Source: Demequina sp.
Lineage (GTDB): Bacteria > Actinomycetota > Actinomycetes > Actinomycetales > Demequinaceae
Reading direction: 5' to 3'
Assembly: GCF_016278775.1 (NCBI RefSeq)
Contig: NZ_JADQBF010000036.1
Location: 1 to 46,074 of the forward strand
Length of the DNA stretch: 46,074 nucleotides
Numbering within the stretch: the stretch's first letter is position 1; every line of letters begins with the position of its first letter. Of the stretch, positions 28,889-37,271 are shown in pieces. The notes under the pieces were generated by a model. The model saw only the letters and a program-made list of their open reading frames with translations, searched no databases and was not told the origin of the DNA. The position numbers and the translations under genes are program-made.

Positions 28889-31615
28889 CTACGCGTCCAT
28901 CCGCCGCAGCACCCACTTGCGGGCCTCGATGGCCAGCGGCACGATCGCGGCCAGCGCTACGCACATGCCCCACTGGCTGAGGCTGAGCGGTGCCGTGGAG
29001 AACGCCTCATTGAGCAGCGGCACGTGCACCACGGCCACCTGGAGCAGTGCGGACAGAGCGACGGCGCCCCACAGCCACCGGTTGGTCGCCAGGTGCCGCA
29101 CCACGCTGACCGTCTCCGAACGGGCGCTGAACGCGTTGGTCAGGTGCGAGAGCACCAGCACGGTGAACGCGCCGGTGCGCGCCGTGTCGAGGGACTCGGA
29201 ACCCTCGATCATGCCCCCTGGGAGCATGGCGTCGAGTGTCGCGAGCGTCACCACCGCCATGACGATGCCGGTGAAGGCCACGCCTCGCCACATGCGAGCG
29301 TCGATGAGCCGGTCCGTCATCTTGCGGGGCTTGCGCGCCATCAGATCGTCGGCATACGGCTCCGCGCCAATCGCGAGCGCGGGCCCCAGGTCCGTCAGCA
29401 GGTTGATCCACAGAATCTGGGTGGCCAGCAGCGGCACCGCGATGACCTCGCCGTGCCCGGTCAGTCCCAGCACACCCGCGCCGACGACGCCGAGGAAGAC
29501 GGCGAGTACCTCGCCCATGTTCGATGCGAGGAGGTAGCGCAAGAACCGCTTGATGTTGTCGAGGATGCCGCGCCCCTCGCGCACCGCCGTCACGATGGTC
29601 GCGAAGTTGTCGTCGGCCAGGATCATGCTCGACGCCTCGCGCGCCACCTCGGTGCCGCCCAACCCCATGGCCACGCCGATGTCGGCGCTACGCAGCGCGG
29701 GCGCGTCGTTCACGCCATCGCCAGTCATGGCGACCACGTTGCCGTGCGCCTGGAGCGCGTCGACGATCCGCAACTTGTGTTCGGGAGCCACGCGCGCGAA
29801 CACGGCGCAATCGACCACCGCGTCGTACAGGGCGTCCTCGGCCATGGCGGCGACCTGGGCGCCCGTGAGCACGGTGTCGTCGGCGGCAATCCTCAAGTCT
29901 TGAGCGATGGCCGACGCGGTGACGGGGTGGTCGCCCGTGATCATGACGACGCGCACTCCGGCGCCTTGAGCGTCGGCGACAGCGTCGCGGGCTTCTGGCC
30001 GCGAGGGGTCGACCAGGCCGGCCACTCCCACGTAGGTGAGGTCGTGCTCGGCGTCCTCGCCCGCCGCCTCGCCCTCGTCCAGGCGACGCGTAGCGACCGC
30101 GAGTGTGCGCATTCCGCGACTCGCGAGGGCCGAGGTGGCGGCGAGCGCTCCTCGCCGTGCGTCGTCGTCGAGCGGCGTGACGGACTCTCCCTCGAGCTTG
30201 CCGCTGCAGAGGCCCAATACGGCCTCTGGTGCGCCCTTGACGTGAAGGGTCCGCACGCCGTCGGCGTCCTCGGTCACCACGGACATCCGTGCCCGCTGCG
30301 CGCTGAAGGGCACCGCAGCCACTCGGTTTGCGGTGGCGCTGCCGGTCTCTCGTCGGCCCATGAGCCGTTCGGCCTCGAGAAAGGCGACGTCCGTGGGGTC
30401 ACCGTTGATGTCGTCCTGGTCGGCGCTGGTGACGGCGTCGTTCGCCAAGCAGGCCGATGCGATGAGCGCGTCGAGTTCAGCGGCGGCGGCAGGGTCGGTG
30501 GGTGGAGTGCCGTCGAAGTCTGCCGCGTTGTGGGTGGTTTCCACCGCCGCGAGCGTCATGCGGTTGAGGGTGAGGGTGCCGGTCTTGTCGGTGCAGATGA
30601 TCGACGCGGAACCCAGGGTTTCGACCGAGGACAGATCCCGCACGATCGCCTGGTGGTCCGCCATGCGTCGCACACCCAGCGCGAGCACCACCGACAGGAT
30701 CGCGGGCAGGCCCTCCGGCACCGCCGCCACGGCAAGGGCGACGCCCAGCAGCAGGACCTCTACCGCCTGTGCGAACGTCGTGACGTCTGACGTGAGCCAC
30801 ACGGTGGCGATCACGACGGTCGCAATGGCGAGCACCGCGATGCCGAGCGTCCGGCTCAGGTGAGAGATCTCGCGTTGCAGGGGAGTGGGGTCGGCCTCCG
30901 TCTCGCCCAGCATGCGAGCGATGCGCCCGGTCTCGGTGTCCATGCCTGTCGACGTGACGATGGCGCGGCCGGTGCCGCGCGTCACGGCAGTACCCGCGAA
31001 CACCATGCAGGTGCGGTCTCCGACGTCGGCGGGTGCCTCCAGCGGGGCCGTGCCCTTTTGAACCGGCACGCTTTCGCCGGTGAGCACCGCCTCTGCCACC
31101 CTCAACTCGGAGGTCACCAGGCGGGCGTCGGCCGCGACGGCATCGCCTTCTGCCAGCATGAGGAGGTCGCCCAGTACTACCTTGGACGCGGGAATCCGCT
31201 GTGGGTGGCCGTCTCTCATCACCAGTGCTGTGGCGGCGCTCATCCGTTGGAGGGCGGCGACGGCGGACTCTGAGCGGCGTTCCTGCACCAGGCCGAGGGC
31301 GGCGTTGGCGAGCACCACCAGGGCGATGACGATGGAGTCGTATGGCACCCCGTGGCGTCCCTCGACCAGCCACGCCGTGAGGGTGACGGCGAAGGCGGCG
31401 ATCAGCAGGTAGACGAGCGGATCCGCGAATTGGTTGAGCAGGCGGCGCTGCCACGACACGGTCTTGCGGGCCGTGAGCGAGTTGGGGCCGTCAGACGCGA
31501 GTCGCTCGGCCGCCTCCTGGGAGGTGAGGCCTGCCTCGGCGTCGGCGCGCGCCAACTGTTCCACCTCGTCGGCGGTCTGCAAGGAAACGTCGAGGTCGGT
31601 GGTGACAAGTGCCAT
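28889..31615 (-). CDS. P2-type cation-transporting ATPase (Ca2+/cation)
   Basis: A 908-residue P-type ATPase of the P2 group. The actuator loop has LTGES, the phosphorylation site is ICTDKTGTLT, and the hinge is TGDGVNDAPAL. Helix 4 has PEGLPA, the PEGL motif of SERCA/PMR1-like calcium and cation pumps, unlike heavy-metal CPx pumps. N-terminal cation_ATPase_N and C-terminal transmembrane domains are both present, giving about ten helices. It uses ATP to move Ca2+ or a related cation out of the cytoplasm. The kinase gene begins only 10 bp downstream of the stop; they are on the same strand but need not share function. Confidence 0.93.
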   Translation of the reverse strand: MALVTTDLDVSLQTADEVEQLARADAEAGLTSQEAAERLASDGPNSLTARKTVSWQRRLLNQFADPLVYLLIAAFAVTLTAWLVEGRHGVPYDSIVIALVVLANAALGLVQERRSESAVAALQRMSAATALVMRDGHPQRIPASKVVLGDLLMLAEGDAVAADARLVTSELRVAEAVLTGESVPVQKGTAPLEAPADVGDRTCMVFAGTAVTRGTGRAIVTSTGMDTETGRIARMLGETEADPTPLQREISHLSRTLGIAVLAIATVVIATVWLTSDVTTFAQAVEVLLLGVALAVAAVPEGLPAILSVVLALGVRRMADHQAIVRDLSSVETLGSASIICTDKTGTLTLNRMTLAAVETTHNAADFDGTPPTDPAAAAELDALIASACLANDAVTSADQDDINGDPTDVAFLEAERLMGRRETGSATANRVAAVPFSAQRARMSVVTEDADGVRTLHVKGAPEAVLGLCSGKLEGESVTPLDDDARRGALAATSALASRGMRTLAVATRRLDEGEAAGEDAEHDLTYVGVAGLVDPSRPEARDAVADAQGAGVRVVMITGDHPVTASAIAQDLRIAADDTVLTGAQVAAMAEDALYDAVVDCAVFARVAPEHKLRIVDALQAHGNVVAMTGDGVNDAPALRSADIGVAMGLGGTEVAREASSMILADDNFATIVTAVREGRGILDNIKRFLRYLLASNMGEVLAVFLGVVGAGVLGLTGHGEVIAVPLLATQILWINLLTDLGPALAIGAEPYADDLMARKPRKMTDRLIDARMWRGVAFTGIVMAVVTLATLDAMLPGGMIEGSESLDTARTGAFTVLVLSHLTNAFSARSETVSVVRHLATNRWLWGAVALSALLQVAVVHVPLLNEAFSTAPLSLSQWGMCVALAAIVPLAIEARKWVLRRMDA

Positions 31616-31705
31616 ATTCGATGGTCTCCGGGCATATGGCCCCTGGCGGGGGACCTGGGTCCGGGGGCGGGGCGTGCGTACGACGCGCTGGCCCGGGTGC
31701 CGTCG

Positions 31706-32386
31706 TTATGGCCGCACTGCCCCGAGTTGGTCTTCTACCTCGATGCCCAGTTCCTCAAGCAGCGCGCGCACCTTGACCTCGATCGCGTCGCGTACCGGGC
31801 GCACGTTCTCCAGCGAGTCGCCTGGAGGCGCGTCGAACGTCCAGTCGAGGTAGCGCTTGCCTGGATAGACGGGGCACGAGTCCCCGCAACCCATGGTGAC
31901 GATCACATCGGCGGCACCAAGGGTCTCGTCAGTCCACGGCTTGGGGAACTCTTGCGTGATGTCGATGCCGATCTCGGCCATCGCCTCGATGGAGTAGCGG
32001 TTGAGCGACGTGCCGGGTTCGGAACCGCCCGACCATGCGACCGCCTTGTCGCCAGCGAGCTTGTCGAAGATCCCGAGCGCCATCTGTGACTTGCCAGCGT
32101 TGTGCACGCACAGGAAGAGCACCACTGGCTTCCCGTCAGCAACGAAGCCCTCGACGCGGCTGAAGGCCTGGAGCCGCTGACGCGCGAAGCGCTCTGCGAG
32201 CAACGGCAGGAACGTGGTCACGGTTGCCTTGGAGGCGAACTGGTCGTACGAGCTGGTGAGGAAGTGTTCAATCGTCTCTCTTCCGAACACCCCTGTGAAC
32301 TCGGCCTCCAGCCGGGCCGCTGTGACCTCGAGCGCGAGCGTCTGGTCGATGGTGAGGGTCTGTTCCCTGTGAAGGTTGTCGCTCAT
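31706..32386 (-). CDS. Thiol-dependent arsenate reductase (LMW phosphatase fold, three-helix N-terminus)
   Basis: A 226-residue protein. An N-terminal helical domain (1-85) as in actinobacterial arsenate reductases is joined to a low-molecular-weight phosphatase domain. The P-loop is FLCVHNAGKSQMA, with Lys where phosphatases have Arg in CX5R. The TMGCGDSCPVYPGKRYLDW segment is typical of mycothiol/mycoredoxin-dependent ArsC. It reduces arsenate to arsenite. ATG 32386 starts 4 nt after the stop of the ArsR fusion gene, so they form an operon. A longer frame upstream overlaps that gene and is a shadow. No arsenite pump gene is visible next to it. Confidence 0.9.
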   Translation of the reverse strand: MSDNLHREQTLTIDQTLALEVTAARLEAEFTGVFGRETIEHFLTSSYDQFASKATVTTFLPLLAERFARQRLQAFSRVEGFVADGKPVVLFLCVHNAGKSQMALGIFDKLAGDKAVAWSGGSEPGTSLNRYSIEAMAEIGIDITQEFPKPWTDETLGAADVIVTMGCGDSCPVYPGKRYLDWTFDAPPGDSLENVRPVRDAIEVKVRALLEELGIEVEDQLGAVRP

Positions 32387-32390
32387 GGTC

Positions 32391-33056
32391 CTATCCGTGG
32401 GTGAGGGCCTCGGCCAGGCGGCCGACGCGGGGGGTGAGGTCGTCAAAGGCGTTGCGAAATTCGGCCGCGGTTCCCGTTGCCGGGTCGGGGATCGACCAGT
32501 GCAGGTCCACGCGGTCGCGGCCAAGACACTCGAAGGCGTTGTCGCACACTGCGACGACGATGTCTTGGGGGCGTAGTACCTCGCCGGTCGACGTGGGCGT
32601 GGGAGACAGGGGGGCGAGCCCGTGAGACGCCAGTTCGGCGATGGCGAGCGGGTGAATCTCAGCGGCGGGGGAGGTGCCGGCCGATGCCACATGGGCGATC
32701 TCGTGCCGGGCCATCAGGCTCGCGGCGAACTGGGACCTCGCAGAGTTGGCTGAACACACGAAGACCACGCGGCGACCTTCTGGCGCGGGTCCCGCGAGCG
32801 CGGTCGCCGCAACCACGGGGTTGTCCCACGCAAGCGTGAGGTAGGAACGTCGTCCGTCTGCGTCGGAGCGACGCCTGCGCAAGACGTCTGCGGACGCGAG
32901 GACTCCCAGGTGGTGGGCGAGCAGGTTGGAGGGCTGCCCCGTGCGTTCGCCGAGCTCGCTGGGGGAGAGGTCCTCGAGGGCGAGGGCATCGACGATGGCG
33001 AGCCGATGGGGCTCGGACAGTGCGGCGTGCACCGCGGCGCGATTTACCTCAACCAT
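32391..33056 (-). CDS. ArsR regulator fused to low-molecular-weight phosphatase domain
   Basis: A 221-residue two-domain protein. Residues 1-80 form an ArsR-type winged helix (LSPSELGERTGQPSNLLAHH). From about 90 a phosphatase or arsenate-reductase domain follows, with P-loop VFVCSANSARSQFAA (full CX5R as CSANSARS) and the acid segment WSIPDPATG. The fusion of repressor and reductase in one chain is known in actinobacteria but uncommon. It may sense arsenite and reduce arsenate. Start ATG 33056 has a good promoter with TATTGT ending 7 nt upstream, indicating a leaderless mRNA. First gene of a two-gene arsenic operon. Confidence 0.9.
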   Translation of the reverse strand: MVEVNRAAVHAALSEPHRLAIVDALALEDLSPSELGERTGQPSNLLAHHLGVLASADVLRRRRSDADGRRSYLTLAWDNPVVAATALAGPAPEGRRVVFVCSANSARSQFAASLMARHEIAHVASAGTSPAAEIHPLAIAELASHGLAPLSPTPTSTGEVLRPQDIVVAVCDNAFECLGRDRVDLHWSIPDPATGTAAEFRNAFDDLTPRVGRLAEALTHG

Positions 33057-33092
33057 GATTGAGACAATATCAGGCGGGTGTGCGTGGTGCAA
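33057..33092 (-). promoter_or_regulatory. Promoter and putative operator of the arsenic operon
   Basis: On the minus strand TTGCAC (33092-33087), 17 nt, TATTGT (33069-33064) is a near-consensus promoter. The -10 ends 7 nt before ATG 33056, so transcription should start at the start codon. The interval from the -10 to the ATG contains TGAT-N9-ATCA, a short dyad that could bind the ArsR domain encoded by the gene itself. Confidence 0.6.
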
Positions 33093-33130
33093 GGGCGGGC
33101 GTCAGGGCCCGGGGCCCGACGGCGCGGGGC

Positions 33131-33658
33131 CTACGCCGCGTCTCGGCGCCGCAAGAGCACCGCCGTCACGGCCACCAAGGGGAGGCCGATCAGTGCGAGC
33201 ACCCCCGCCTCGAGCACCCAGTCTTCTGAGGAGGCGCCGATGCCCGCGACGCCGAGCCCCACGCGGATCACCATGCCCACTAGCGCCAGCGCGCCCACGG
33301 CGCCCGTCACCCATGCGAGGCGACGGTTCCTCGCGCGTCGGCTCGCGCTGTCGGTGAAGGCCTCCGGTCGCTCGTCCCGGTAGCGGCGTCGCCACACGTG
33401 CAGGCTCGAGAGCTCGCCCACGTACTGCCAACCCGCATCTTGATAGGTCGCGATGTAGTCCTCGTCAACCCTTTGCTGCGGGTCCACGACGTAGCGCACC
33501 TGGCTTGCCTTGGTCTTGCGCATGCGCAGGCGAATCGCGCTCATGTCGCCGAGCTCGTCCGGTTGCCAGCCGGCCGCGGCCTCCCGCTCGAACCACGCCT
33601 CGAGTCGCTCGGGAGTGGGGTGGGTGAACGGCGCGAGCCAGGCGGTCTTGGTGGTCAT
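33131..33658 (-). CDS. DUF2812 family membrane protein
   Basis: A 175-residue protein. The N-terminal soluble domain is of DUF2812 type (LEAWFEREAAAGWQPD, then ATYQDAGWQYVGELSSLHVW). Two membrane helices follow (about 115-135 and 150-168). ATG 33658 overlaps the stop of the PadR gene by 4 nt. DUF2812 genes are very often paired with PadR regulators, which appear to control them. Its function is unknown; an envelope role is likely. Confidence 0.86.
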   Translation of the reverse strand: MTTKTAWLAPFTHPTPERLEAWFEREAAAGWQPDELGDMSAIRLRMRKTKASQVRYVVDPQQRVDEDYIATYQDAGWQYVGELSSLHVWRRRYRDERPEAFTDSASRRARNRRLAWVTGAVGALALVGMVIRVGLGVAGIGASSEDWVLEAGVLALIGLPLVAVTAVLLRRRDAA

Positions 33659-33957
33659 GCGATGCCCTTTCCGTAGGCATGGAGGCGTGCGATGCGGCGC
33701 GTCTGGTCGTCGAGTGCTTGAGTTCCGCGCTCGGTGAGCACGTAATAGTGACGGCGATCCTCGGTGCGAGTGCGGTCGATCCACCCAGCCCGCTCGAGCT
33801 TTTTGAGGCTCGTGTAGACGGTGCCGGCGCCCAACTGGACGTAGCCGGCGGTGAAGTCGGTCACGTGCTGGATGATGCCGTAGCCGTGTCGTTCCTCTTG
33901 GAGCGAGAGCAGGATGCAGTACATCGTTTCGCTGAGTTCTTCCTTCAGATCGGCCAT
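33655..33957 (-). CDS. PadR family transcriptional regulator
   Basis: A 100-residue PadR-s1-type regulator with a winged helix (ILLSLQEERHGYGIIQHVTD, then LGAGTVYTSLKKLERAGWI) and a short C-terminal helix. HGYGI and TVYTSLKKLE are hallmark motifs. It is coupled to the DUF2812 gene by a 4-nt overlap and probably represses its own operon. The promoter is near-consensus, with the -10 six nt before ATG 33957, so the mRNA should be leaderless. Confidence 0.93.
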   Translation of the reverse strand: MADLKEELSETMYCILLSLQEERHGYGIIQHVTDFTAGYVQLGAGTVYTSLKKLERAGWIDRTRTEDRRHYYVLTERGTQALDDQTRRIARLHAYGKGIA

Positions 33958-33963
33958 AGCTGA

Positions 33964-33992
33964 ACTATATCACACCGCGATACAGCGTGCAA
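33964..33992 (-). promoter_or_regulatory. Near-consensus leaderless promoter of the PadR-DUF2812 operon
   Basis: On the minus strand TTGCAC (33992-33987), 17 nt, TATAGT (33969-33964). The -10 ends 6 nt before the PadR start codon. The spacer holds TATC-N7-GATA (33968-33982), a weak dyad that may be the PadR operator. Confidence 0.7.
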
Positions 33993-34132
33993 CGATAGAG
34001 CGTGCCTGGATGTAGCGCGCAGCGAGTGGGAGTGCCCAGGAGCCGGCACGGATCACAGAGTCGCTCACCTCCGGTCGCTAGGGTGGGTCCCGTACGGGCG
34101 CAAGGCGCCTCAGCGACACCTTCAGGAGCGTC

Positions 34133-35134
34133 ATGGCCATCGTCGATTGCGCTGTCTACGTCGAGGGCGCGCGTGCACACGAGACCGTCAGTGTGGAAGA
34201 GGCGGTAGCGCGCGCCAAGCGCTCCAAGGGCTTCGCGTGGGTGGGGCTGTTGCGGCCGAGCGAAGAGGAACTGGACACCGTGGCCGAGGCCTTCGGGGTC
34301 CACGCCCTCGCGGTCGAGGATGCGAGAAAGGGCCACCAGCGCTCCAAGCTGGAGCGCTACGGCGAGAACCTGGCGCTCGTGGTGCGTGCGGCGCACTACG
34401 ACGAGACGACGGAGACCGTGGGTTTTGGCGACATCCACCTGTTCGTCACGCCAGCCGCTGTGGTGTCGATCCGCCTCGCCGACGAGCCCGACCTGTCCGA
34501 CGTGCGCGTGAGGCTCGAGAACGAGCAACCGCTGCTTGCGCACGGGCCCAACGCCGTGCTGTATGCACTTCTTGACCAGGTGGTCGATTCCTACGCTCCC
34601 GTTGTGGCGGGGCTTGAGAACGACATCGACGAGGTCGAAGACCAGATCTTTGCCGAGCAGGTTGCCCCCTCGGTGTCGCGGCGCATTTACGCGTTGCACC
34701 GGGAGGTCATTGGCTTTCAACGGGCCGTCGAGCCGCTCGGTGGCATGCTGGAAGAGCTCCGAGCCATCGCGGCGTCAGACGAGGCGGACATCGAATTGCG
34801 GCGCCACTTCCGCGACGTCCACGACCACGTCATCAGAGTGGCGGACCGGATCGAGAACTTCCGCTCCCTGCTCGACAACGCGCTCAGCACCCACCTGGCA
34901 CTTGTTGCGCATCGTCAGACCGAGGCGAGCCTCGCCCAGAACGAGCAGACCAAGATGATCTCCGCGTGGGCGGCCATCCTGTTTGCGCCGTCACTCGTGG
35001 GCACCGTCTACGGGATGAACTTTGCCCACATGCCGGAACTCCACTGGGTGTACGGCTACCCGCTCGCGCTGGGCCTGATGGTGGGTCTCAGCGTCACGCT
35101 CTTTGCCGTGTTCAAGAAGGCGAGGTGGATCTAG
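34133..35134 (+). CDS. corA: CorA-type Mg2+/Co2+ channel
   Basis: A 333-residue CorA protein. A large soluble domain is followed by a long stalk helix and two C-terminal helices. The selectivity motif GMN lies in TVYGMNFAHMPE; the family's MPEL loop is complete (AHMPELHWVYGYP). The end FKKARWI is the basic cytoplasmic tail. It passes Mg2+ as a pentamer. ATG 34133 has AGGAG 6 nt upstream. Its stop codon overlaps that of the convergent ribB gene in one CTAG. No riboswitch-like leader is evident. Confidence 0.94.
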   Translation: MAIVDCAVYVEGARAHETVSVEEAVARAKRSKGFAWVGLLRPSEEELDTVAEAFGVHALAVEDARKGHQRSKLERYGENLALVVRAAHYDETTETVGFGDIHLFVTPAAVVSIRLADEPDLSDVRVRLENEQPLLAHGPNAVLYALLDQVVDSYAPVVAGLENDIDEVEDQIFAEQVAPSVSRRIYALHREVIGFQRAVEPLGGMLEELRAIAASDEADIELRRHFRDVHDHVIRVADRIENFRSLLDNALSTHLALVAHRQTEASLAQNEQTKMISAWAAILFAPSLVGTVYGMNFAHMPELHWVYGYPLALGLMVGLSVTLFAVFKKARWI

Positions 35135-35790
35135 GCGGTGACGCCCGCCTGACGATAGCGGACCAACTCCGCGATCGAAATCTGCACCAAGCCGTGGGCG
35201 CGGGAGAAAGCTCGAAGCGACTCGCCGCGGAGCATCTCGCCGTCCTCGCCCGCAATTTCACAGATCACGCCAGCGGGTCGCCTTCCCGCAAGCACAGCCA
35301 AATCAATCGCAGCCTCGGTGTGGCCCGCCCGTTCCAGCACGCCGCCGGGAGCGGCGATGAGGGGGAAGAGGTGTCCCGGCCGCACCAAGTCCGCCGGGCC
35401 GGAAGCGGGGTCCGCGAGCACCCCCACGGCAACGGCGCGGTCGGTGGCCGAGATTCCTGTGGTGACGCCGCGCGCGGCATCAACTGACACCGTGAAGGCG
35501 GTGCGGAGTGCTTCACTATTGCGCACGACCATCGGCGGCAGTTCGAGGGTTTGGGCGCGGGCCGCCGTCACTGGGACGCAGATGAGCCCCCGACACTCAG
35601 TCATCATGAAGGCGATGACGGCGGCGGTGGCATCCTCTGCCGCGATGACCAGATCGCCCTCGTTCTCGCGTTCGGGGTGGTCGGTCACCACCACTGGCCT
35701 TCCCGCTGCGATGGCGGCAATGGCAGCCTCAACGCTTGCCGTCGTGTCCGTATCCTTGACGAGCGCGACACCTGCTGTGGACCCGAACAT
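35131..35790 (-). CDS. ribB: 3,4-dihydroxy-2-butanone 4-phosphate synthase
   Basis: A 219-residue stand-alone RibB. It converts ribulose 5-phosphate to dihydroxybutanone phosphate plus formate for riboflavin synthesis. Visible active-site motifs are DHPERENEGDL (acidic loop) and GHTEAAIDLA; FMMTECRGLICVP and RPGHLFPL are also family-typical. No GTP cyclohydrolase II domain is attached, unlike the usual fused RibAB of actinobacteria. ATG 35790 is preferred because GAGAGGAG lies 5 nt upstream. No FMN riboswitch is visible in the short upstream region. No other riboflavin genes are nearby, so it may be a second copy. Confidence 0.93.
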   Translation of the reverse strand: MFGSTAGVALVKDTDTTASVEAAIAAIAAGRPVVVTDHPERENEGDLVIAAEDATAAVIAFMMTECRGLICVPVTAARAQTLELPPMVVRNSEALRTAFTVSVDAARGVTTGISATDRAVAVGVLADPASGPADLVRPGHLFPLIAAPGGVLERAGHTEAAIDLAVLAGRRPAGVICEIAGEDGEMLRGESLRAFSRAHGLVQISIAELVRYRQAGVTA

Positions 35791-35893
35791 CGGGACTCCT
35801 CTCGTCGAAGAACGCGGCCACAAGTGTATGTGAGCGCTGCGATCGATCTGGCCGGGTGCCGGCGCCGACGGCAGTCGCCATCGCGGCACGCAA

Positions 35894-36286
35894 CTACACA
35901 GCGAAAGGCACCCCGCACTGCAGGATGACGTTGGAGAAGGCCGTGTCCTCTCCCGTGCGGATCACGAGGCGAGCGTCGCTCACCCTGCGCTTGAACTCCG
36001 CGTGGTCGATCCGCTCCGCCGGGGCGTCCAGGCGCGTGTCGATCCACTCGCCAGCGGGCCAATCGTCCGCTTGCTGTGAGACCCATGCTGCCTCGACCAC
36101 GATGTCGCCTAGCAGCGCATCGAGGACGTCGGTGAACCGAGGCGAACCGTACACAAGCGCCAGGTCGACGACCGGGACGTGGGCGGGCACAGGAAGCCCG
36201 GCGTCGGCAACGACGACGGTGTCGGTGTGCCCGAGCCGCGCGAGCGCGCCCGATAGCGGTGCGTTGATGATGCCGGTGCGCTTCAT
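35894..36286 (-). CDS. rbsD: D-ribose pyranase
   Basis: A 130-residue RbsD of usual length. Family motifs are MKRTGIINAPLSGALARLGH at the start (with the catalytic His20), VVADAGLPVP, and the end NVILQCGVPF. It interconverts pyranose and furanose forms of ribose so the kinase can act. ATG 36286 overlaps the rbsK stop by 4 nt, so both are read together from the rbsK promoter. Divergent from the sugar cluster on the plus strand. Confidence 0.94.
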   Translation of the reverse strand: MKRTGIINAPLSGALARLGHTDTVVVADAGLPVPAHVPVVDLALVYGSPRFTDVLDALLGDIVVEAAWVSQQADDWPAGEWIDTRLDAPAERIDHAEFKRRVSDARLVIRTGEDTAFSNVILQCGVPFAV

Positions 36287-37215
36287 GGGAGTTCCTCCGT
36301 CAGATCCGGGTACGACCCTTGTGTGCCGTGCCGTTGAACAGAAAATGCCGCGACCCGGTTGGCGACCTTGGCGGCGTCGCGCAGACCCGATCCCGAGGCG
36401 AGCTCCGCCGCGAGGGCGCCGATGAACGCGTCGCCAGCACCTGTCGTGTCAACGGGGGTCACGCGCCGCGCAGGCTCGTGCCACAGACCGTCCGCCGACT
36501 CCCCACCGATCACGCCCGCCGCGCCCAACGTGGTCAGCACCGACGGCACTCCGCGGTCGAGAAGGGCCGCCGTGATGGCGCGCGCAGTGGCCACGATGTC
36601 GGCGTCGTCATCTCCGGCCGGAGCATCGCCGCCTAGCAAGTCGAGCGCTGCGGCCGCCTCATGCTCATTGACCACGAGGGGGTCAGCGGCGCGGAGCGTC
36701 ATGGGGGAGAAGTCGCCGCTGGGAGCGGCGTTGAGCACCACGCGCGCACCGTGAGACGCCGCAATAGATGAGGCACGATCGGTGGCTTCCATCGGAATCT
36801 CGCCTTGAAGGACGCACACTTTGGAGGCGCCAATGGCATCTCTCGCGGCGTCCACGAGGTGCGCATCGACGCGGGCATTCGCACCCGGACTAACGGTGAC
36901 GGTGTTCTCACCAGAAGCGGCCACCATGATGACCGCGAGCCCCGTCGATCCGGGGAGTTGCCGCACGTGGTCCAGGTTGACTCCCGACGCGCCGAGCGCG
37001 GAGAGCGCGACAGCGGCGTCGTCCTGGCCCACGGCGCCCACAAGGGAGACTGCCGCGCCTCGGCGGGCGGCGGCGACCGCTTGATTCGCGCCTTTGCCTC
37101 CAGGGAGGTACGCGGGATCGCCAGCAGCGATCGTTTCGCCTGGCGACGGATGGCGGTCGATCTGCAGCACTTGGTCCACGTTGATGGAACCGACGACGAC
37201 GACGCTGTCTTTCAC
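36283..37215 (-). CDS. rbsK: Ribokinase (PfkB family)
   Basis: A 310-residue sugar kinase. The start VVVVGSINVDQVLQIDRHP, the GGKGANQAVAAARRG signature and the C-terminal DTTGAGDAFIGAL (catalytic Asp in GAGD) identify ribokinase. It phosphorylates ribose at O5. GTG 37215 was chosen because AGGAG lies 6 nt upstream; a longer frame from 37326 would run into the promoter region. Coupled to rbsD. Its promoter faces the sugar-cluster promoter, so a common regulator is possible. Confidence 0.94.
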   Translation of the reverse strand: MKDSVVVVGSINVDQVLQIDRHPSPGETIAAGDPAYLPGGKGANQAVAAARRGAAVSLVGAVGQDDAAVALSALGASGVNLDHVRQLPGSTGLAVIMVAASGENTVTVSPGANARVDAHLVDAARDAIGASKVCVLQGEIPMEATDRASSIAASHGARVVLNAAPSGDFSPMTLRAADPLVVNEHEAAAALDLLGGDAPAGDDDADIVATARAITAALLDRGVPSVLTTLGAAGVIGGESADGLWHEPARRVTPVDTTGAGDAFIGALAAELASGSGLRDAAKVANRVAAFSVQRHGTQGSYPDLTEELP

Positions 37216-37242
37216 GAAACACTCCTGCCTGGGTTGACATCC

Positions 37243-37271
37243 ACGATAGGGCGGCCTAGATTGATCGACAA
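37243..37271 (-). promoter_or_regulatory. rbsK-rbsD promoter
   Basis: On the minus strand TTGTCG (37271-37266), 17 nt, TATCGT (37248-37243). The start site would be near 37236, giving a leader of about 20 nt with AGGAG before GTG 37215. Confidence 0.6.

Noticed and set aside
27606-29537. Long plus-strand open frame of 643 codons
   Set aside because: It overlaps the APH-like kinase and P-type ATPase genes on the other strand, has Ser/Arg-rich composition without domains, and is a high-GC antisense shadow.
28781-30790. Long plus-strand open frame of 669 codons
   Set aside because: Antisense to the P-type ATPase gene. Its product is His/Arg/Gly-rich and has no fold or motif.
35791-35893. FMN riboswitch upstream of ribB
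   Set aside because: The gap is only about 100 bp before rbsD and lacks the conserved RFN element blocks.
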